Origin: an uncultured Olsenella sp.
GTDB taxonomy: Bacteria; Actinomycetota; Coriobacteriia; Coriobacteriales; Atopobiaceae
DNA: 15,812 nt
Direction of reading: 5' to 3'
Assembly: GCA_959598545.1 (NCBI GenBank)
Contig: CAUGFC010000037.1
Span: forward strand, 1 to 15,812
The position numbers and the translations under genes were made by a program. The notes under the pieces are model-generated. The model was not told the origin of the DNA, ran no database searches, and saw only the letters and a program-made list of their open reading frames with translations. Below, one piece after another: positions 11,249 through 15,812 of the stretch. Numbering within the stretch: position 1 is the first letter of the stretch; every line of letters starts with the position of its first letter.

Positions 11249-12862
11249 ATGCCAAGCCTTGAGGAGGAGATCTCTTCTCGCCGCACCTTTGCCATCATCT
11301 CGCACCCGGACGCGGGCAAGACCACGCTCACGGAGAAGCTGCTGCTCTACACCGGCACCATCCAGAGCGCGGGCTCGGTCAAGGGCAAGGCCAGTGCCAA
11401 GCACGCGGTCTCCGACTGGATGGACATCGAGAAGGCGCGCGGCATCTCCGTCACGTCCTCCGTGCTGCAGTTCACCTACGAGGGCCACTGCGTGAACATC
11501 CTCGACACCCCCGGCCACCAGGACTTCTCCGAGGACACCTACCGCACGCTCATGGCCGCGGACTCCGCCGTCATGGTGATTGACGGCGCCAAGGGCGTGG
11601 AGGCCCAGACCGTCAAGCTCTTCAAGGTGTGCGCACTGCGCGGCATCCCCATCTTCACCTTTGTGAACAAGCTCGACCACGAGACGCGCGACCCCTTTGA
11701 CCTCATGGAGGAGATCGAGAACGTCCTGGGCATCGGGACGTACCCCATGAACTGGCCCATCGGCAACGGGCACACGTTCCGCGGCGTCTTTGACCGCGCG
11801 AGTCGCCACGTGCTTGCCTTCGAGGGCGACGGTCGTGCCAACGCCACCAAGCGCGTGGCCGAGGTGGAGGCGGAGCTCGGCGACGCCGCCCTTGACGAGC
11901 TGATCGGCGAGGAGAACCACCGCACCCTCATGGACGACATCGAGCTGCTCGACGGCGCGGACCACGAGTTCGACCTCGAGGCCGTGCGCACGGGCAAGCT
12001 CACGCCGGTCTTCTTTGGCTCGGCCCTCACCAACTTCGGCGTTGAGCCGTTCCTGCGCGACTTCCTGCGTCTTTCGCCCGCGCCCGGCCCGCACACGGAT
12101 TCCCTCACGGGCAACCCCGTGGAGGCAACGGACCCGGACTTCTCGGGCTTTGTCTTCAAGATCCAGGCCAACATGGACAAGAACCACCGGGACCGCATCG
12201 CCTTCCTGCGCATCTGCTCGGGCAAGTTCGTGCGCGGCATGGACGCCTTCCACGTGCAGGGCGATCGCAAGATCAAGCTGGCCACGGGCACGGCGATGAT
12301 GGCGGACGACCGCGCCACGGTGGACGAGGCATGCGCCGGCGACATCGTGGGCCTCTTCGACCCCGGGATCTTCTCGATCGGCGACACGCTCTGCAAGGTG
12401 GGCCGTCGCGTGCAGTTTGCGGGCATCCCCACCTTTGCGCCGGAGCACTTCGCGCGCATCGAGCAGGTGGACACCCTCAAGCGCAAGCAGTTCGTGAAGG
12501 GCATGGAAGAGCTCGCCCAAGAGGGTGCCATCCAGATTTTCCGCGAGTACGGCGCCGGCATGGAGCGCGTCATCGTGGGCGTGGTGGGCACGCTGCAGTT
12601 TGAGGTGCTCGAGCAGCGCCTCAAGAGTGAGTACCACGTGGAGGTGTACCGCTCGCCGTTGCCGTACAACCTCATCCGCTGGATTGACGAGAAGGACGGC
12701 GAGGTCGACATGCGCAGCCTCAACCTCACGCGCGAGACCCTGCGCGTGGAGGACATGCGCGGCGGCAAGCTGCTGCTCTTCACGAGCCCGTGGAACCTCA
12801 ACTGGGCCGAGGAGCACAACGAGGGCCTGCACCTCTCCGAGTTTGGCAACGTCACGTTCTAG
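11249..12862 (+). CDS. prfC: Peptide chain release factor 3 (RF3), GTPase
   Basis: RF3 is a ribosomal GTPase that removes RF1 and RF2 after peptide release. The 537-residue length is normal (about 520-540). GTPase motifs are clear: G1 HPDAGKTT (19-26), switch I RGISVTSSV (64-72), G3 DTPGH (86-90), G4 NKLD (140-143) and G5 GSA (256-258). HPDAGKTTLTEKLLLYTGTIQ, in the usual family form, and DFSEDTYRTL separate it from EF-G and TypA. The C-terminal part, with EYHVEVYRSPLPY near its end, matches RF3 domain III. GGAGG lies six bases before the ATG. It is a single-gene unit: a palindrome covers its stop codon and the next gene is convergent. Codon use is like the core genome. Confidence 0.97.
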   Translation: MPSLEEEISSRRTFAIISHPDAGKTTLTEKLLLYTGTIQSAGSVKGKASAKHAVSDWMDIEKARGISVTSSVLQFTYEGHCVNILDTPGHQDFSEDTYRTLMAADSAVMVIDGAKGVEAQTVKLFKVCALRGIPIFTFVNKLDHETRDPFDLMEEIENVLGIGTYPMNWPIGNGHTFRGVFDRASRHVLAFEGDGRANATKRVAEVEAELGDAALDELIGEENHRTLMDDIELLDGADHEFDLEAVRTGKLTPVFFGSALTNFGVEPFLRDFLRLSPAPGPHTDSLTGNPVEATDPDFSGFVFKIQANMDKNHRDRIAFLRICSGKFVRGMDAFHVQGDRKIKLATGTAMMADDRATVDEACAGDIVGLFDPGIFSIGDTLCKVGRRVQFAGIPTFAPEHFARIEQVDTLKRKQFVKGMEELAQEGAIQIFREYGAGMERVIVGVVGTLQFEVLEQRLKSEYHVEVYRSPLPYNLIRWIDEKDGEVDMRSLNLTRETLRVEDMRGGKLLLFTSPWNLNWAEEHNEGLHLSEFGNVTF

Positions 12863-12896
12863 TGATCCAAAAGGGGACAGACCCCTTTTGAATCAC
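12862..12896. repeat. Near-perfect palindrome (GGGACAG hairpin family, copy 3) at prfC stop
   Basis: Arms 12862-12876 and 12882-12896 pair at 14 of 15 positions around loop ACAGA. The first base is the last base of the prfC stop codon. Core and AAAA/TTTT flanks equal those of copy 1 at 3570-3600, while the outermost bases differ. It is a likely terminator and a member of a dispersed REP-like family. Confidence 0.8.
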
Positions 12897-12913
12897 CTAG
12901 GCGCGGCTGCCCC

Positions 12914-13045
12914 CAAACCCTGACTTATGCACGAGCGCCCCGTCCTTCTCGCCCGGCGAGAAGGACGGGGCAACTTGTTTACCTGCACATATATGCGGTG
13001 GAACCAATTAGCGGAACCGCCCGCTCGTGCAAAAGTCAGGGTTTG
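12914..13045. repeat. 132-bp element with 24-bp terminal inverted repeats and inner stems
   Basis: The left arm 12914-12937 (CAAACCCTGACTTATGCACG plus AGCG) and the right arm 13022-13045 are reverse complements with one mismatch. Inside are a strong 16-bp hairpin (12937-12971) and a weaker stem GCGGT/ACCGC (12995-13020), so the folded strand would form a three-way junction. No gene is inside. It could be a MITE-like element or a structured RNA. Confidence 0.75.
12937..12971 (+). terminator. Strong GC-rich hairpin inside the 132-bp element
   Basis: Arms 12937-12952 and 12956-12971 are perfect 16-base complements with a three-base loop. The following bases AACTTGTTT give only a weak T-run, so intrinsic termination of prfC transcripts is plausible but not certain. 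Confidence 0.55.
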
Positions 13046-13059
13046 TGCTGCGGTGAGGG

Positions 13060-13443
13060 TCAGTGCGCGGTGGCGCAGCCGACGGCGAGGCCAATCGCGG
13101 CGGGGATGAGGCCGTACATGAAGACGGCTAGGTCGGCCGGCGCGATGTTGGTGAAGCCGAGGGCGTTCGAGAGGCTGAACGTCGCCACGGTGTGAAGCAC
13201 GTAGAGGACGGCGATCGCAATCAGCGCGGCAAGGCGCCACCACCCGAGGTCAGCCACGCGACCAATCAGAAACGCCGAGACGATTCCGGCAATCGGCAGG
13301 GCAAGGTAGAGTGCGAGAATCACGTAGCCCATGATGCCGCCGCCAAGGGTGCCCGTCGCGAGGGACCCCCAATACAGTACAAGGCAGGCGAGCCAGACTA
13401 CGCCGTAGATGATGGCGGGCTTGATGAGGCGTCTCTTCTCCAT
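13060..13443 (-). CDS. Small four-helix membrane protein of unknown function
   Basis: The 127-residue protein has about four predicted membrane helices: residues 8-28 (IIYGVVWLACLVLYWGSL), 35-57 (GYVILALYLALPIAGIVSAFLI), 66-88 (WWRLAALIAIAVLYVLHTVATF) and 100-124 (ADLAVFMYGLIPAAIGLAVGCA). The N-terminus MEKRRLIK is basic, so it probably faces the cytoplasm. I recognise no family. The ATG at 13443 is chosen over a longer frame to 13677 because AGGAGG stands close upstream and the extension is non-hydrophobic and lacks its own site. It is convergent with prfC. The ribosome binding site can be folded into a 9-bp stem, so translation may be controlled. Confidence 0.75.
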   Translation of the reverse strand: MEKRRLIKPAIIYGVVWLACLVLYWGSLATGTLGGGIMGYVILALYLALPIAGIVSAFLIGRVADLGWWRLAALIAIAVLYVLHTVATFSLSNALGFTNIAPADLAVFMYGLIPAAIGLAVGCATAH

Positions 13444-13450
13444 GGGGCAC

Positions 13451-13488
13451 CTCCTGGGTCGCGTTGATGCTATTAGTCTACCCAGGAG
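13451..13488 (-). promoter_or_regulatory. Leader hairpin covering the ribosome binding site of the small membrane protein
   Basis: On the transcribed strand, CTCCTGGGT (13488-13480) pairs perfectly with ACCCAGGAG (13459-13451), around a 20-base loop. The second arm contains most of the AGGAGG site. If transcription begins upstream of 13488, the stem would hide the site; if the start lies in the loop, the site is free. Confidence 0.5.
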
Positions 13489-13731
13489 AAAAGGCAGTCT
13501 GTTTCGTTGCGTCCGACGAAGTTCGTGACAATCTGCCAGATGTGATGAAGTGCCGTTGCGTCGTATGCAAAGCGTCGGACAAAGATGCCTGGCCTCGGGA
13601 GTAGCTTTGCCCGTCGAGTGTGCAGGACTCGAAGAAATGAGGCTCAAGGACGGGCGATTTTCTCGACTCATGCACACTCGATTGATTGGCGAGAAGTTCG
13701 TGTGGCAAATACGCCCCTCTACCTGCGGCGC
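13489..13731. other. Intergenic region with overlapping alternative stems
   Basis: No gene is supported. TCGAGTGTGCA (13614-13624) is a perfect complement of 13671-13681. GCCCGTC (13609-13615) can instead pair with GACGGGC (13649-13655); the two stems share bases 13614-13615, so they cannot both be complete. The whole is a hairpin-rich stretch of about 70 bases, possibly a relic element or a small RNA. Confidence 0.4.
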
Positions 13732-13790
13732 GCAACCAGCGGGCGCCCTCTGGTTGCCGCAAAACTGGCCAAATTGCGCACCGCTGGTTG
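13732..13790. promoter_or_regulatory. Candidate operator with three CTGGTTG half-sites upstream of XRE gene
   Basis: A 26-base palindrome (13732-13757) reads GCAACCAG, then C-GGGCGCCC-T, then CTGGTTGC, with a single mismatch pair. A third CTGGTTG stands at 13784-13790, directly before TAGAAT (13792-13797), a possible -10 box. The position in front of an XRE-type regulator gene suggests autoregulation. Confidence 0.5.
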
Positions 13791-13864
13791 GTAGAATTGC
13801 GCCGTGCGCTCCCGCAGACTAGAGGTGCCGGCAGACAGCGCACACCCCCGACGAAGGGCAGACC

Positions 13865-14896
13865 ATGAGCTTTCGCGACAACCTTCAGCACCTGCGCGCA
13901 GAGCGCAACATGACCCAGGAGCAGCTGGCCATGCTGCTCGGCGTCTCCCGACAGAGCGTCACGAAGTGGGAATCCGAGAGGAGCCAGCCAGAGATGGACA
14001 AGCTCCTCAAGATGTGCGAGATCTTCGACTGCACGCTTGACGAGCTCGTGACGGGCGACCTCACCGGCCGCGCCGCGCCCGCGACAGCGGCCCCCATCCC
14101 CGCAGGCCCGCCCACCGACGTCTGCGGCTACGAGGAGCATCAGCGCATGATGGCGCTCAAGGTGCCCACCGGCGTGGCGCTCATCCTCTTGGGCATCGCG
14201 CTCGGCCTGCTCTTCGAGGGTGCCGTCGAGCTGGCGTCCTGGAACGGGCGCGACGGCATCTTCGTGATCATCGTGCTCGCGGGCATACTCGCTGGCCTCG
14301 CGTTTCTCGTGCCCGCGGGCATGGAGCACACGGCGTTCCAGAAGGCGCACCCCTACGTTGAGGACTTCTACACCGACGAGGACCGTGCGGCAGCACGCCG
14401 GCAGTTCTCGACGGCGCTCATCGCCGGCCTCGCGCTCATCTTCGCGGGCATCGGCTGCCTGCTCATGCTCGAGAGGACCGCGGAGAACTGGGGGCTCTTC
14501 TTCCTCATGCTCTTCATCGCCCTGGGCGTGTGGTGGATCGTGCGCGGCGGCATGCTGCTCGGGCGCGTCAACGTCGAGGAGTACAACCGCTCCATCGCAG
14601 AAGACCTCGAGGTGGAGGATATCGTATCCGCAGAGCTGGACGAGGCGCAGCGCGAGGCTCTTCTCGCCCAGAAGCGACGTGGCAAGAAGCTCGGCGCCGT
14701 GTGCGGCGCCATCATGATCGTGGCCACGATTGTTGGCCTGGCACTGCTCTTTGCGCCCGTGCTCTCGGCACCCGACATGGACTCCTGGACCCCGGAGGGC
14801 ACCTCTGCCATGTGGTTCTGGGTTGCCTGGCCGGTGGGCGGCCTCGTCTGCGGCATCGTGACGCTGCTCTGGGAGGCGTTTGGCCGGGAGGGGTAA
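13865..14896 (+). CDS. XRE-family regulator with C-terminal membrane helices
   Basis: Residues 1-65 form a Cro/CI-type helix-turn-helix: FRDNLQHLRAERNMTQEQLA, then MLLGVSRQSVTKWESERSQP and the usual EMDKLLKMCEIFDCTLDEL. A Pro/Ala-rich linker (about 70-85) leads to six hydrophobic helices near residues 98-118, 130-152, 180-202, 207-228, 275-298 and 313-335. The DNA-binding part would face the cytoplasm from a membrane anchor. Such fused XRE/membrane proteins are common in Firmicutes and Coriobacteriia, with mostly unknown signals. The start is supported by AAGGG six bases upstream and the exact family start MSFRDNL. It appears to be a single-gene unit; the palindrome at 13732 may be its own operator. 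Confidence 0.9.
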   Translation: MSFRDNLQHLRAERNMTQEQLAMLLGVSRQSVTKWESERSQPEMDKLLKMCEIFDCTLDELVTGDLTGRAAPATAAPIPAGPPTDVCGYEEHQRMMALKVPTGVALILLGIALGLLFEGAVELASWNGRDGIFVIIVLAGILAGLAFLVPAGMEHTAFQKAHPYVEDFYTDEDRAAARRQFSTALIAGLALIFAGIGCLLMLERTAENWGLFFLMLFIALGVWWIVRGGMLLGRVNVEEYNRSIAEDLEVEDIVSAELDEAQREALLAQKRRGKKLGAVCGAIMIVATIVGLALLFAPVLSAPDMDSWTPEGTSAMWFWVAWPVGGLVCGIVTLLWEAFGREG

Positions 14897-15015
14897 CGTC
14901 CCGCCGTCCTGCGCCCCCGCTAGAACGCAGCGCTCCATGTGCGCACTACGCTGAGGGGCAATCGGGCCCGCCCCTGCTACGATGTGCGTACGAGCTTCGA
15001 CAAGAGGAGAGGCGC

Positions 15016-15812
15016 ATGCGTTATCGGAAGCTGGGCCGCACCGGCCTGCGCGTCAGTGAGATCGGCTTTGGCGGCGAGTGGATGGACGGCACGCCCGAGG
15101 AGACGCGCGCCGTCGTGGACGCGGCCGAGGCCGCCGGCGTGAACGTCCTCGACTGCTGGATGCCCGACCCCACGCGCCGCTCCAACCTCGGCGACGCTCT
15201 GACCGGCCGACGCGAGCGCTGGGTCATCCAGGGACACCTCGGCTCCACCTGGCAGGGCGAGCAGTACGTGCGCACGCGCGACCTTGCCCAGGTGCGTCCT
15301 GCCTTCGATGATCTTCTCGAGCGCTTCCACACCGACTACATGGACCTCGGCATGATTCACTACGTGGACAAGCCCGCCGAGTTCCTTGAGCTCATGGGAG
15401 ACAGCCCGTTCATGGGCTACGTGCGCCAGCTGCGCGCCGCCGGGACCATCCGCCACGTGGGCCTCTCGACCCACAACCCCGAGGTCGCGCGCATGGCCGT
15501 GGAGCACCCGGAGATCGAGGCGATCCTCTTCTCCGTGAACCCGGCCTTTGACATGATGCCCGCCACGGACGACCTTGACGCCTACTTTGACGAGCGCGGC
15601 GAGCAGGCTGCCACGGACGGCATGCGGCCCGAGCGCGCCGAGCTCTACGCGCTCGCCGAGGAGACGGGCACCGGCATCACCGTCATGAAGGGCTACATGG
15701 GCGGGCGCCTCTTCGACGCCTCGCAGTCTCCCTTTGGCGTGGCGCTCACGCCCACCCAGTGCCTGCACTACGCGCTCACGCGCCCGGCGGTGGCGAGCGT
15801 GATGGTGGGCTT
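15016..15812 (+). CDS. Aldo/keto reductase, clostridial-type subgroup (partial, runs off right edge)
   Basis: The first 265 residues match the aldo/keto reductase barrel: MRYRKLGRTGLRVSEIGFGG start, NVLDCW (Asp46), DYMDLGMIHYVD (His115), IRHVGLSTHNP and ITVMKGYMGGRLFD. Of the usual Asp-Tyr-Lys-His tetrad, Asp46 and His115 remain; the Tyr position falls in DCWMPDPTRRSNLG, which has no Tyr, and the Lys position reads WVIQGHLGS, where His74 or a neighbour replaces it. This pattern belongs to a clostridial and coriobacterial subgroup that often ends in a 4Fe-4S domain, which here would lie beyond the window. Substrate and reaction are unknown. GAGGAGA stands five bases before the ATG. A possible -10 box TACGAT lies at 14978-14983. 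Confidence 0.88.
   Translation, partial: MRYRKLGRTGLRVSEIGFGGEWMDGTPEETRAVVDAAEAAGVNVLDCWMPDPTRRSNLGDALTGRRERWVIQGHLGSTWQGEQYVRTRDLAQVRPAFDDLLERFHTDYMDLGMIHYVDKPAEFLELMGDSPFMGYVRQLRAAGTIRHVGLSTHNPEVARMAVEHPEIEAILFSVNPAFDMMPATDDLDAYFDERGEQAATDGMRPERAELYALAEETGTGITVMKGYMGGRLFDASQSPFGVALTPTQCLHYALTRPAVASVMVG

Noticed and set aside
11186..12832. A 548-codon minus frame opposite prfC
   Set aside because: The composition is of a mirror frame, and RF3 on the plus strand is unmistakable.
13443..13677. A longer 205-residue form of the small membrane protein
   Set aside because: The extra N-terminal part is not hydrophobic or conserved-looking, and a strong ribosome binding site stands before the ATG at 13443.
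13478..14938. A 486-codon minus frame opposite the XRE gene
   Set aside because: No domain and a clear XRE protein on the plus strand.
1..15812. tRNA or rRNA genes
   Set aside because: No cloverleaf with a GGTTCGA-type T-loop and no ribosomal RNA sequence was seen on either strand by eye.

Overview
The window is GC-rich, and its genes are biased to G/C at third codon positions. Its gene families (paired siderophore-type half ABC exporters with an AraC regulator, DUF4143 ATPase, ThiT-type S component, RF3, a clostridial-style aldo/keto reductase) and its many perfect intergenic palindromes fit a gut or oral Coriobacteriia actinobacterium such as Olsenella, Collinsella or a relative. The genus is inferred from gene style, not from a marker gene.

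Layout: (1) 1-3600. Two translationally coupled half ABC exporters on the minus strand are divergent from an AraC-type regulator with a Cys-rich N-terminal domain; the shared gap holds a promoter and an inverted repeat. (2) 3600-5480. A minus-strand AAA_14/DUF4143 ATPase is preceded by three 33-bp tandem repeats, a perfect 15-bp hairpin and the wreck of a PIN toxin-antitoxin pair: an antitoxin tail plus an internally deleted PIN gene. (3) 5476-6986. An IS481-family element has a CTAG target sequence on its left side only. Its transposase frame runs without a stop through the right terminal repeat into the C-terminal piece of a membrane glycosyltransferase, so this is a rearrangement scar. (4) 6987-7518. 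A gene-poor gap holds a REP-like hairpin, stacked small hairpins and a good -10 box. (5) 7519-10140. A two-gene unit encodes a GNAT-like protein with a large unknown region and a CorA-like two-helix membrane end, followed by a thiamine-type ECF S component. (6) 10154-11248. A large REP-like inverted repeat, a minus-strand CBS-pair protein with an eroded 5' end, and a lower-GC gap with a 128-bp inverted-repeat element. (7) 11249-13443. prfC (RF3), a palindrome over its stop codon, a 132-bp element with 24-bp terminal inverted repeats and an inner hairpin, then a small minus-strand membrane protein whose ribosome binding site can be folded away. (8) 13444-15812. A structured regulatory gap, a membrane-bound XRE-type regulator, and the 5' part of an aldo/keto reductase missing two of the usual catalytic residues.

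Most of the core genes are ordinary. The unusual content is the density and variety of palindromic and inverted-repeat elements, several overlapping stop codons or ribosome binding sites, and the unexplained GNAT/membrane fusion next to ThiT.
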